From Kribbella sp. CA-293567 (GTDB lineage Bacteria; Actinomycetota; Actinomycetes; Propionibacteriales; Kribbellaceae): a stretch of 64,000 bases of DNA. The DNA is taken from the NCBI RefSeq assembly GCF_027627575.1, contig NZ_CP114065.1, positions 2,108,001 through 2,172,000 of the forward strand. Reading direction: 5' to 3'. The position numbers and the translations under genes were made by a program. The notes beneath the pieces were generated by a model. That model was given only the letters and a program-made list of their open reading frames with translations, did no database searches and had not been told where the DNA came from. This document shows, in pieces, positions 49,637 to 58,115 of this stretch (its first letter is position 1; each line of letters opens with the position of its first letter).

Positions 49637-52051
49637 TCAGCTGGATCGATCGTGCCGAGCGAGCAACTCCAGCGCGGCAGCCTCGTCGTTCGGGAAACCG
49701 GCCCGGAGGACGCTCGCGGCGTTCCGCCAAGACTCCGATGCCGCAGCGAGGTCTCCGGTAGCGGCCTGGACCTTGCCGAGCTCTGTGAGCAACTGGCCTT
49801 CACGCTGACGGTTGCTGTAGGCACGGGCCAGCCGGAGACCCGACTCGGCATAGCTGATCGCGGCGGCATAGTCGCCGAGGGCCAAAGAGTTGGTTGCCAG
49901 ATTCTGCAGGCATTCTGCCTGTGCGTTGCCGTCTTCGAGTTGCTCGTAGAGGTCGAAGGTCTTCAGCAACAGCTCTGAGGCCGCAGAGTGGCGATCGGCT
50001 TGCATGAAGGATTGGCCGGCGTACTGGTAGCGCCTGGCCAGGGATCGCAGGTTGCCCGAGTTCGATACCAGTTCGATGGCCAGGTCGAAAGACTCTCGGG
50101 CACGATCGTGGTCGCCTCGCCGGCTGTGCAACTTTCCAAGCGCCATATGGCTGATCCCGATAACACTCTGGTCACCGATCTGGACGCTGAGGGCCAGCGC
50201 TTCCTCCGCCCAGTGCAGTGCCTCGTCCAGGCGGCCCATCAGTTCCGCGACGTGGCTCAGCGACGTACAGCAGCGGGCTTGGCCGGCAAGGTCGGGAATC
50301 GCCTCGAACATCGTCAGACTCGCGCGCAGATGGTCAAGCGCGGGCGATAGGTCGCCGCGCTCGGCGGCCGGAATCGCGAGGTCATGTTCGAGCCAAGCGG
50401 CCAGCCGGTGAAAACCCAGTTCACCGGCGATCCGTCGCCCGATCCGGTTGATCGTGCGCATTTCGATCCAGTGAGAGCGAACCTCGACGTAGCTGAAGAG
50501 TGCGAGCACTAGTTCCGGGACTCGGCCTTGCAAACTGGCCGACTCACTGGCCTGTTGGACGACTCCGAGGATGTTGATCCACTCCCGGTCGAGCCAGGCC
50601 AACGATGTTGGGGCGTCGGGCAGCAACGGACCAGGGCGGCCTGGGGGACTGGCCAGAACGAGCCGGCGGCTGTCTGGATGAGTCAGCTCGTGACTTCGCC
50701 AGGCCACGTCGGTGTAGTGCTGCAGAACCCGGGTCATCGCGTCGGTACGAACGCCTTCCGACAGCGCCTGAACGGCGCGTTCCCGGGCGAAGGTGCGGAT
50801 CAGGTCGTGCATCCGGTAACGACCGGGAAGCGCGGATGAGAGCAGGTTGAGATCGACCAGGCGCTCGAGGATCTGTTCGGCCACCGATTCCGAAAGACCG
50901 AGGAGATGCGCGGCCGTCAGGGCGCTCAGGTCCGCGCCGTCCGGCAGACCGAGAAGCGGTAGAGCTCGGGCTGCGCGCCGGTCGAGCTGCTGGTTGCTGC
51001 CGGCCAGGAACTCCAAACTGCCGGCAATATTGGCCCGCACCCCTGACTCGCCGGTGCCGAACTCGTCGAGCCGCCGGTGCTCGTCACGGAGCTGGTTCAC
51101 CATGTGCGTGAGCGGCCAGGTTGGCCGGGCGGCGAGCCTGGCGCCGATCAGGCGGAGCGCCAACGGCAGTCGGCCGGTCAGCTCGGCGATGGAGTGGGCC
51201 GCTGAGCTCTCGGACGCGGTTCGGTCGCGGCCGGCGATTCCGGCCAGCAGATCAATCGAATCCGCTTCGGACAGCGCGTTCAGGGCGACCTGCCGGAAAC
51301 CCGGCAACGTGGTCAGCGCGCGCCGGCTGGTCGCGATGACGGCCGAGCCTGGCACTCCCGGCAACAACGGCAGCACCTGGGCCGCGCTGTTGGCATTGTC
51401 CAACAGCAGGAGTACCCGCTGACCGGCCAGCCGCGACCGGTACAAGCCGGCCAGTTCGTTGATACCCGAGGGAACTGTTCGGTCGTCGTCCAAGCCGAGC
51501 GAGCGGAGCAGTTGACTGAGCGCCTCGACCGGTTCAAGTGGGGTCTCAGGCCCGTAGCCGCGGAGATCCAGATAGAGCTGACCATCCGGGAAGTCGTCGC
51601 CGACGAGGTGGGCGACGTGCACCGCCAGCGCGGTCTTGCCGACCCCGCCCATGCCGGTCACCGCGGCCAGTTGGACGCTCTCCGGCGGATCGCCGGCCGG
51701 TCGGAAGAGTCCGACCAGCTCAGCGACCTCTGTAGTCCGACCGGTGAAGTCCGACAAGCTGGGCGGCAATTGCCGAGGCAGCATCCGTGGGGCCTCGGTC
51801 CGCGGTACGGGCGATTCGGCCGCCGACCGCCGGGGAGCCCTGGAAGCCAGCGAGAACCGGCGCAAATCATCGGGACCGAGCTCCATCGCCTTGGTCAGCG
51901 CTTCGATCGTCTCGGCCCGCGGCCGGCGCCGCGTCCCACGCTCCAGCAGACTGATCGCCTGCTCGCTCAACCCGGCCTTCTCCGCCAGACTCGCCTGAGT
52001 CAGGCCAGCCTCCAGCCGGTACTTCCGCAGCAACTCGGCCAACGTTTCCAC
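49637..52051 (-). CDS. STAND regulator: XRE HTH, NB-ARC ATPase, TPR repeats
   Basis: An 804-residue signal-transduction ATPase. The N-terminal XRE helix-turn-helix is EAGLTQASLAEKAGLSEQAI. The NB-ARC domain has Walker A VTGMGGVGKTALAVHVA (~residue 135), Walker B RVLLLLDNANS and the sensor block SAVIATSRRALTTLPG. The C-terminal ~350 residues are tetratricopeptide-like helices (DEALHWAEEALALSVQIG, LGDYAAAISYAESGL). Such proteins resemble AfsR without its SARP domain and regulate development or specialised metabolism. GTG 52051 lies 2 bp after a small ORF. Ligand and targets unknown. Confidence 0.9.
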   Translation of the reverse strand: METLAELLRKYRLEAGLTQASLAEKAGLSEQAISLLERGTRRRPRAETIEALTKAMELGPDDLRRFSLASRAPRRSAAESPVPRTEAPRMLPRQLPPSLSDFTGRTTEVAELVGLFRPAGDPPESVQLAAVTGMGGVGKTALAVHVAHLVGDDFPDGQLYLDLRGYGPETPLEPVEALSQLLRSLGLDDDRTVPSGINELAGLYRSRLAGQRVLLLLDNANSAAQVLPLLPGVPGSAVIATSRRALTTLPGFRQVALNALSEADSIDLLAGIAGRDRTASESSAAHSIAELTGRLPLALRLIGARLAARPTWPLTHMVNQLRDEHRRLDEFGTGESGVRANIAGSLEFLAGSNQQLDRRAARALPLLGLPDGADLSALTAAHLLGLSESVAEQILERLVDLNLLSSALPGRYRMHDLIRTFARERAVQALSEGVRTDAMTRVLQHYTDVAWRSHELTHPDSRRLVLASPPGRPGPLLPDAPTSLAWLDREWINILGVVQQASESASLQGRVPELVLALFSYVEVRSHWIEMRTINRIGRRIAGELGFHRLAAWLEHDLAIPAAERGDLSPALDHLRASLTMFEAIPDLAGQARCCTSLSHVAELMGRLDEALHWAEEALALSVQIGDQSVIGISHMALGKLHSRRGDHDRARESFDLAIELVSNSGNLRSLARRYQYAGQSFMQADRHSAASELLLKTFDLYEQLEDGNAQAECLQNLATNSLALGDYAAAISYAESGLRLARAYSNRQREGQLLTELGKVQAATGDLAAASESWRNAASVLRAGFPNDEAAALELLARHDRSS

Positions 52052-52053
52052 AG

Positions 52054-52170
52054 TCAGCCGATCCTGCCGGGAGAGGCCTCGTTGGCGTCGGCGAGTTCGG
52101 ACAAGCCGGCCTGCGTGAGCGCAACCGCGAGCCGGCGAAGTTGCAGTGATCCGCCTGGTGCGCTTGCCAT
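52054..52170 (-). CDS. Possible 38-residue small ORF upstream of the STAND gene
   Basis: ATG 52170 has GGGGAGA about 9 bp upstream and the frame ends 2 bp before the GTG of the STAND gene. The product (MASAPGGSLQLRRLAVALTQ, then AGLSELADANEASPGRIG) is a plausible amphipathic helix with no recognised family. It could be a leader or coupling peptide, or chance. Support is only the ribosome site and the tight spacing. Confidence 0.35.
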   Translation of the reverse strand: MASAPGGSLQLRRLAVALTQAGLSELADANEASPGRIG

Positions 52171-52471
52171 GTCACCGATCTCCCCGTCAGCTCCGGCGAA
52201 CGCAGGTGATGCGTCCGCTTGCCAACTGTAGGCAAGATCGCCGACAGTGCGCCTTCGGTTATCCACAGTTGAAGAACGCCACGCCGGACGCCGTGGTGGC
52301 GGCGCCCCACTCAGGGGCAATCACTTTCGTGTGGAGCGGTTCATAACAATCGGTGCCGGATTGGTGACAAAAGTATTTCGGCGAATAGCGAAGCGTATCC
52401 AGAAGGGAACACTGAGTATACGAAACCAGTGTGGTCATTGGTCTTGTTGTGACATGTGACCAAACTGCAAA
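52171..52471. other. Gap between the STAND gene and bL37
   Basis: About 300 bp, noticeably AT-richer than its surroundings after 52320. No gene is recognised. It probably contains the promoter of the STAND operon on the minus strand; no clear -35/-10 pair was picked out. Confidence 0.5.
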
Positions 52472-52493
52472 GACCCCGGTTTTCACCGGGGTC
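52472..52493 (-). terminator. Terminator of the bL37 gene
   Basis: Perfect 9-bp stem GACCCCGGT (52472-52480) / ACCGGGGTC (52485-52493) with a 4-nt loop, 23 bp after the bL37 stop codon. Confidence 0.75.
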
Positions 52494-52516
52494 CTCGCTG
52501 TCAGTGACTGACTGAC

Positions 52517-52591
52517 TCAGGCGTTGGGACGCTTGCCGTGGTTAGCGGCCTTCTTCTTCCGTGCGCGACGCTTGCGGCCGGTCTTACCCAT
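52517..52591 (-). CDS. Ribosomal protein bL37, 24 residues
   Basis: A 24-codon gene read directly from the minus strand: MGKTGRKRRARKKKA followed by ANHGKRPNA. The Lys/Arg-rich body and the invariant NHGKRPN end match the actinobacterial 50S protein bL37 seen in mycobacterial ribosomes. AAGGAGG lies about 8 bp before the ATG, and a terminator hairpin follows, so it is a complete single-gene unit. It is easily missed because of its size. Confidence 0.9.
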   Translation of the reverse strand: MGKTGRKRRARKKKAANHGKRPNA

Positions 52592-52860
52592 CTGAAAGCC
52601 TCCTTGTAACAACTGCAAAGAGTCACAGTCTCTCATACCATGTCGGTGTGCTCGCTACAGTGCAGCGGGTCACTGTCTGGCTTACAGTGTTTCGGCGCAG
52701 TCCTGATGAGCAAAATTAAGTCGAGTCAGCGATGTGCTGTCTGCCCCCTGTGCCTGTCACCCGACGGGCGCAAGACCGCGACCGCTGAACGGAGGTGGCC
52801 TATCATGGGCGGTGACTTGTGGGACTGGTGAACCACCCCTCAGAGCAAAGGTAGGGTCAC
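52592..52860. other. Gap between bL37 and the HD-GYP gene
   Basis: About 270 bp with divergent promoters. On the minus strand TATGAG (52636-52631) is a possible -10 for bL37. On the plus strand an 8-codon frame (52805-52831, MGGDLWDW) with GGAGG upstream precedes the HD-GYP gene; see the rejected list. No other gene is seen. Confidence 0.5.
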
Positions 52861-54213
52861 GTGATGCGACGTTACGCGCTGCGCGCGTACGTCGCCGTCG
52901 CTACGACTTCCTCCCTGCTGATTCTCGGCCTCGCTTTCGGCCGCGTCGAGAACCTCTGGACCGTAGTCGCGCTCTGTTTCATGATGCTGGTCGGCGGCGC
53001 CCTCACGTTCTCTGTCGGTTCCGGTTCCCCTGCCTCATTGGACTCTGTGGTTCTGGTGACGGTCTACGTGGTAGCTGGTCCATGGGCTGCCGTCATCGCG
53101 GCAGCAGTCTCATATCTTCCTCGGGTGCAACGGCGGATCCCCTTGATCCGGCGGATCTTCAACGGTGTCCAGCGCGTCCTCGCAGCGGCTGCGGGAGGAA
53201 TCGCCTATGACCTCGCGTCCGGTCCGGTAGGTAGCGGAGCGCTGGATCACGAGGCCCGGGCGATCTTCGCCACGATGGCCGCGAACCTCGCGATGCACCT
53301 TGCGAACGCCATCCTGGTTTCCCTGGCGATCTCGATCGAGGGGACAAGTAGCCCGGTCGAGTTCATTCGCCGGGTGGTGGTGCCGACCTTCCTGCCCATG
53401 GCCGGATACGGGTTTCTAGGGCTGCTGCTCGCAATGGTCTGGCTGGGTGGTCTGGGGCCGGTGGCCGGTTTCCTCGTTCTGGTCCCACTTCTGTTCGCAC
53501 GTTGGGCGCTTTCGCAGTACGAGGTGGAGAAGACCGCCCAGGCCGCGACCATGCGGGCTTTCATCCAGGTGATCGAGACCAAGGACCTCTATACCCGCGG
53601 TCACTCCGAGCGGGTCAGCGAAGGGGTGGGGATGCTCGGGCGCTTCCTCCGGTTGAGCGACGACCGGCAGAGCGCCCTCGAGCACGCTGGCCTGCTGCAC
53701 GACGTCGGCAAGGTCGGTGTCCCGACCAGCATCATCCAGAAGCCCGGACGACTCGACGATTCCGAGATGGACGCGATCCGGTTGCACCCCGCCCGCGGGG
53801 TGGAACTGATCGGCAACATCCCGTTCCTGGAAGAAGTGAAGTCGGCTGTCCTGCACCACCATGAGAAGTACGACGGCACCGGCTATCCGGCGGGGCTGAG
53901 CGGCACCAACATTCCGTACTTCGCCCGCATCATCGGCATCGTGGACGCTTTCGACTGCCTGACCTCCACCCGGTCCTACCGGCCGGCCCGAAGCGTCGAG
54001 GAGACGCTGGCGATCCTGGAGCAGGACCGGCATTCGCACTTCGATCCGCAGTTGGTCGACGCCTTCGTCGAAGTGATCGCCGAAGAAGGCTGGAAGGCCG
54101 CGGAGGTCGAGCAGTTGCCGCCCGACGCCACCGTCCGCGCCAGCATCGACCATGACGACCTCAGCCTCGGCAGCAGCGGTGGCGCCTCGGGTTCCGCCGC
54201 TGGACCGTCCTGA
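52861..54213 (+). CDS. HD-GYP-domain membrane protein
   Basis: A 450-residue protein. Residues ~10-215 form seven to eight membrane helices (MASE-like sensor region). The C-terminal HD-GYP domain is intact: HSERVSEGVGMLGRF, the HD motif LLHDVGKVGVP, then VLHHHEKYDGTGYPAGLSG, the diagnostic GYP block. Intact HD-GYP domains hydrolyse cyclic di-GMP or related dinucleotides. The C-terminus ends in a Ser/Gly/Ala tail. GTG 52861 directly precedes ATG 52864; either may start. The stop shares one base with the next ATG (TGATG), coupling it to a degenerate HD-GYP homolog. Confidence 0.9.
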   Translation: MMRRYALRAYVAVATTSSLLILGLAFGRVENLWTVVALCFMMLVGGALTFSVGSGSPASLDSVVLVTVYVVAGPWAAVIAAAVSYLPRVQRRIPLIRRIFNGVQRVLAAAAGGIAYDLASGPVGSGALDHEARAIFATMAANLAMHLANAILVSLAISIEGTSSPVEFIRRVVVPTFLPMAGYGFLGLLLAMVWLGGLGPVAGFLVLVPLLFARWALSQYEVEKTAQAATMRAFIQVIETKDLYTRGHSERVSEGVGMLGRFLRLSDDRQSALEHAGLLHDVGKVGVPTSIIQKPGRLDDSEMDAIRLHPARGVELIGNIPFLEEVKSAVLHHHEKYDGTGYPAGLSGTNIPYFARIIGIVDAFDCLTSTRSYRPARSVEETLAILEQDRHSHFDPQLVDAFVEVIAEEGWKAAEVEQLPPDATVRASIDHDDLSLGSSGGASGSAAGPS

Positions 54214-55490
54214 TGGCGGCAGCCAACGAGGGGCTCGAGATCCGCAAGCTCGGCAGTGGTGTCGTCATCGTGCTGGCCGGGATGGGACTCGGTTGTGCCG
54301 CGGTGGTCATTCTCGCCCGCGCCGGCGTCACCGAGTGGTCTTTCGTGCTGGCCTTCGGCTTCTTGATCGCGATCGGCGAGATGGTGCAGTTCAAAGTCGA
54401 TCGCAGTCGCAACCGGGCCCCGATCGCCACCAGCGCCGCGCTCGGGTACGCGATGCTGCGGGGACCGTCGGTCGTCCCGTCGCCTGAGGTTGCGCAGATC
54501 ATCGCGGTGACCTTCATGGCGACCATGGCAGGTGTCGCACCGCGAGCGATCGCGGGTCTGCGCTGGGATCTGGTGGTGTCTTGCCGCAGGGTGCTCTCGG
54601 TGGCCTGTGCGGCCGTGGTTTTCAACGCGGTGATCCCCGCCGACCTGTCCTGGAACGGCTCCTGGCGGCATGCGTTGCCGTTGACCCTGGCCATGCTGCT
54701 CGGTGTCCTGACCGCCGGTGTCGTCGACGCTCTGGTCGGTGCCGGTCAGACGACCGAGCACGACAACAAACCATTCCCCGCCTCCTTGCGCGACGAGTTG
54801 AAAATGATGGGTCAGATCGGGATGGCGATGGCGCTCGGCGGCGTCCTGCTCGCGGCTGGAACCTCGTTGATCGGGCTGTGGGCGCCGCCGCTGGTGATCG
54901 TGCCGTTGTTGCTGACGCAGTTCGCGTTCCGGCGGTTCGCGTCGGCGCAGCGGACCTATCGGACGACCGTGCGGTCGATGGCGCGGAGTACGGAGATCGC
55001 GGGGTTCAGTAGTCCGGGGCAGAATGCGCGGACCGCGAGTCTGGCGGTGGCGATCGGGAACGATCTCGGGTTGACGCCGGCCCGGATGGAGGCGTTGGAG
55101 TACGCCGCGTTGCTGTCCGGGGTGGGGCAGTTGGCGCTGGCGGATCCGAGTCCGGGTGGGGCGTCGTTGCTGCGGAGTCGGGAGGAGCGGCAGCAGGCGG
55201 CGGAGATCGGGGCTTCGATCATCGAGCGGTCCGGCGTGCTGGATCACGTGGCCGAGATCGTGCGGCACTCCAACGATCCGTACCGGCAGGGGCGGGCGAA
55301 CGACTCCTCCATTCCGGTGGAGAGCGGGATCGTCAACGTCGCGCTGGCGTACGAGCAGTTGGTAGGGGAGGGCACGGGGCAGACGCCGGCCAAGGCGATG
55401 GAGAACATCGGGCTGGGGATCGGCGCGGAGTACGACCCGGTCGTCGTCGAGTCACTGCGCCGGGTGATCGGCCGCGGGTTTCGGTTCTAG
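54213..55490 (+). CDS. Degenerate HD-GYP-like membrane protein
   Basis: A 425-residue homolog of the preceding gene: membrane helices in residues ~15-235 and an HD-GYP-like C-domain. The block aligning with the active HD motif reads EALEYAALLSGVGQLALADP, so His-Asp is replaced by Ser-Gly, and no GYP block is found; the region reads VRHSNDPYRQGRAND. It is therefore probably catalytically dead and may act as a partner or regulator of the intact enzyme with which it is translationally coupled. Its last 39 bp overlap the 3' end of the convergent DUF5317 gene. Confidence 0.78.
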   Translation: MAAANEGLEIRKLGSGVVIVLAGMGLGCAAVVILARAGVTEWSFVLAFGFLIAIGEMVQFKVDRSRNRAPIATSAALGYAMLRGPSVVPSPEVAQIIAVTFMATMAGVAPRAIAGLRWDLVVSCRRVLSVACAAVVFNAVIPADLSWNGSWRHALPLTLAMLLGVLTAGVVDALVGAGQTTEHDNKPFPASLRDELKMMGQIGMAMALGGVLLAAGTSLIGLWAPPLVIVPLLLTQFAFRRFASAQRTYRTTVRSMARSTEIAGFSSPGQNARTASLAVAIGNDLGLTPARMEALEYAALLSGVGQLALADPSPGGASLLRSREERQQAAEIGASIIERSGVLDHVAEIVRHSNDPYRQGRANDSSIPVESGIVNVALAYEQLVGEGTGQTPAKAMENIGLGIGAEYDPVVVESLRRVIGRGFRF

Positions 55491-56054
55491 GTCTTCCCAG
55501 CTGGGCGGTGCTTCGACCGGGACGCGGCCGGTGCCACCCATCCCGGCGTACACGAGCAGGCCGGCGCCCGCGGCGATCAGTACGTCGCCTGGGCTGATCG
55601 CTTGACCGAGGCCGGGCAGCGCGACCGGTACGACGTCTCCGAGCCAGGGCAGCCGTGTCGCGGCATCGGCAAGCTCGTGGCGCGGGCCTTCGACGAAACC
55701 GTTGATGCCGGCGCGGGCCAGGGTGGCCAGGGAGACCGGCATCGCGCCGTTCAGGGCCACCACCAAGGCGTTGCAGGCGAAGCCGAGGGCGAGCAGGGCA
55801 ACGCCGGGGCGTCGCAGGTTGAGGCGCAGGAAGACGCCGATGCAGGCGGCGGAGCCGATCAACCCGACGGGGTACGCGATTCCGCCCGTGAGAGAGCCCA
55901 GAATCTGTCCTGAGGCCGCCGCGGCCAGCCAGTGCAGGCCGGACAGGGTGTTGTCCGCCAAGTCCGTCAGGCGCCCGCCGGTCAGCAGCGCCGCGACCGC
56001 GGCGAGGACCATGACGAGCAGAACCAGCAACATCCTGGTGATTCTGCCCGCCAT
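55452..56054 (-). CDS. DUF5317-type membrane protein
   Basis: A 200-residue membrane protein with about five helices (LLVLLVMVLAAVAALLTGG, LIGSAACIGVFLRLNL, VALLALGFACNALVVALNG). The Asn in CNALVVALNGAMPVS and the loop GPRHELADAATRLPWLGDVV, which precedes a Pro/Gly-rich helix, match the DUF5317 pattern. Function unknown. ATG 56054. It is convergent with, and overlaps by 39 bp, the degenerate HD-GYP gene, so the two transcripts are complementary at their ends. Confidence 0.7.
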   Translation of the reverse strand: MAGRITRMLLVLLVMVLAAVAALLTGGRLTDLADNTLSGLHWLAAAASGQILGSLTGGIAYPVGLIGSAACIGVFLRLNLRRPGVALLALGFACNALVVALNGAMPVSLATLARAGINGFVEGPRHELADAATRLPWLGDVVPVALPGLGQAISPGDVLIAAGAGLLVYAGMGGTGRVPVEAPPSWEDLEPKPAADHPAQ

Positions 56055-56111
56055 GGCCCGCCAAACCGGCGCACCCGACTCCTTAGCGTGTCGGGTCAGG
56101 CACTGTCCGTA

Positions 56112-57767
56112 CTACGCCTTGGCCGGCTTCGCGCCGCCCTCGTCCAGCAGCTCCGGCAGCTCCTTCACGCCCGGGTCGCCCGCGTCCGCGAGGTAGTCGG
56201 TGGGATGCGTGGTGTCCTTGCCCTCCGGCACCTTGAGCGCCCGGAAGATCAGCGTCAGCGCGACGGTGATGACCAGGTTGATCCCGATCGCGGTGAGCCC
56301 GATGTAGACCTGCGTCTCGGTGAACGGGATGTTCGCCAGCGAACCACCGAAGTGCTTCTTGGTCGCCGGGTTGATCACGTTGTAGGCCTCGATGGTGCCG
56401 AACACCATCGCGACCGCCCAGCCGGCCAGCAGCGCCCAGCGGTGGAACCACCGGGTGAACAGACCGACCACGATCGCCGGGAAGGTCTGCAGGATCCAGA
56501 TTCCGCCCAGCAACTGCAGGTTGAGCGAGATCGTCTTGTCCATCCCGAGCACGAAGACGAGCGCGCCGAACTTCACCAGCAGCGAGGCCAGCTTGGAGAC
56601 CTTGGCCTCCTGGGCCGGGGTGGCGTCCTTCTTGAGGAAGTCGCGGTAGATGTTGCGGGTGAACAGGTTGGCCGCCGCGATCGACATGATCGCCGCCGGG
56701 ACCAGCGCACCGACCGCGATCGCCGCGAAGGCGATGCCGGCGAACCAGGCGGGGAACTCCTGGTCGAACAACCGCGGGATCGCCAGCTGCGGGTTCGGCA
56801 GCCCGTCCAGGCCGGTGATGTTCACGTTGGCCTTGATCGCCATGAACCCCAGCAGCGCGAGCAGGCCGAGCAGCAGCGAGTACGCCGGCAGGATCGCCGC
56901 GTTCCGCCGTACGACGTTGCGGTCCTTGGTCGACAGCACAGCGGTCACCGAGTGCGGGTACATGAACAGCGCCATCGCCGAACCGAGCGCGAGCGTCATG
57001 TACGCCGAGTAGCCGGTCTCACCCGGGATCAGGGCGCCGCTCGGCTTCCCGGTGGTCGGGTTCGGCGTCTCGAACTTGGTCTTGGCCGCCTCGAAGATGG
57101 AGTCCCAGCCGCCGAGCGCGTGCGGCAGGTAGATGATCGCGACCGCGATCACCAGGTAGATCAGGCCGTCCTTGACGAACGCGATCATGGCCGGCGCGCG
57201 CAGCCCCGAGGAGTACGTGTACGCCGCCAGGACGGCGAAGGCGATCAGCAGCGGCAGGTCCTTCTCGAGCAGGTTCTTGCCGCCCAGGCCCATCGTCTCG
57301 AAGACTGCCTGCATGCCGACCAACTGCAGCGCGATGTACGGCATGGTCGCCAGGATGCCGGTGACGGCGACCGCCAGCGAGAGGCCACGGCTGCCGTAGC
57401 GGCCGCCGACGAAGTCCGCCGGGGTCACGTAGCCGTTGCGGTGCGCGACCGACCAGAGCCGGGACATGAAGATGAAGATGATCGGGTAGACGACGATCGT
57501 GTAGGGCACCGCGAAGAAGCCGCTGATCGCGCCGGTGGCGTACATCGCGGCCGGCACCGCGACGAAGGTGTACGCCGTGTAGAGGTCTCCGCCGAGCAGG
57601 AACCAGGTGATGAAGGTGCCGAAGCCCCGTCCACCCAGACCCCACTCGTCCAGACTGTCGAGCTCCCCGGTACGCCGCCAGCGGGCCGCCATGAAGCCCA
57701 TCACGGTGACCGCGACGAAGATGAGGACGACGATCGTGAGCTGGACGTAGTCCACCGTGGTGTTCAT
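56112..57767 (-). CDS. Sodium:solute symporter, MctP-like monocarboxylate type
   Basis: A 551-residue SSS-family symporter with about 13 helices. Family signals: EWGLGGRGFGTFITWFLLGG near residues 41-60, YTAYTFVAVPAAMYATGA, YGSRGLSLAVAVTGILATMP, and helix 8 with FAAIAVGALVPAAIMSIAAAN (Na-site Ser/Ala). The closest described role is proton- or sodium-linked uptake of short monocarboxylates or amino acids. It is translationally coupled (4-bp overlap) to the small DUF3311 gene, a recurring partner of this transporter class. Confidence 0.9.
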   Translation of the reverse strand: MNTTVDYVQLTIVVLIFVAVTVMGFMAARWRRTGELDSLDEWGLGGRGFGTFITWFLLGGDLYTAYTFVAVPAAMYATGAISGFFAVPYTIVVYPIIFIFMSRLWSVAHRNGYVTPADFVGGRYGSRGLSLAVAVTGILATMPYIALQLVGMQAVFETMGLGGKNLLEKDLPLLIAFAVLAAYTYSSGLRAPAMIAFVKDGLIYLVIAVAIIYLPHALGGWDSIFEAAKTKFETPNPTTGKPSGALIPGETGYSAYMTLALGSAMALFMYPHSVTAVLSTKDRNVVRRNAAILPAYSLLLGLLALLGFMAIKANVNITGLDGLPNPQLAIPRLFDQEFPAWFAGIAFAAIAVGALVPAAIMSIAAANLFTRNIYRDFLKKDATPAQEAKVSKLASLLVKFGALVFVLGMDKTISLNLQLLGGIWILQTFPAIVVGLFTRWFHRWALLAGWAVAMVFGTIEAYNVINPATKKHFGGSLANIPFTETQVYIGLTAIGINLVITVALTLIFRALKVPEGKDTTHPTDYLADAGDPGVKELPELLDEGGAKPAKA

Positions 57768-58036
57768 CGCTTGCCCTCCTTCCTGCTGGATCCGGCGTCG
57801 AGACCGGCCGCGGCCCGTCGCTTACGCTCCTCCCGCATCACCAGCTGGTACGAGATGCTCACCGTGATGGCGGACAGGAAGACCCAGAGCAGCTGGTACC
57901 AGTAGAAGAACGGAAAACCCCATAACCGGGGTTCGTCCCGGGCATAGGTGGAGACTAGAAGCGGTACGACCACCGAGACCGTCAGCAGTACTCCGGCGAT
58001 CCAGTAGCCGGGTCTGACCGCGGCAAGTTTGGACAC
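57764..58036 (-). CDS. DUF3311 small membrane protein (symporter partner)
   Basis: A 90-residue protein with two helices: GYWIAGVLLTVSVVVPLLVS and FPFFYWYQLLWVFLSAITVS. The WGFPFFYWYQLLWV core is the DUF3311 signature. A basic cytoplasmic tail follows (REERKRRAAAG). DUF3311 proteins are small subunits encoded with SSS symporters and are thought to aid their assembly. GTG 58036 has GAGGAGG upstream. Its stop overlaps the symporter ATG by 4 bp. Confidence 0.87.
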   Translation of the reverse strand: MSKLAAVRPGYWIAGVLLTVSVVVPLLVSTYARDEPRLWGFPFFYWYQLLWVFLSAITVSISYQLVMREERKRRAAAGLDAGSSRKEGKR

Positions 58037-58115
58037 AGCAACCTCCTCAGGACACAGGCGCGCGGTGAACGCTACAGCTCGCTGACGCACAGCGACTAGA
58101 CCTACGGGGTGAGTG

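Noticed and set aside
52805-52831. Eight-codon ORF MGGDLWDW with two Trp codons and a GGAGG site, as a Trp attenuator leader
   Set aside because: The downstream gene is an HD-GYP protein with no link to tryptophan and no terminator/antiterminator pair was found; the site may simply be a promoter (TATCAT) coincidence.
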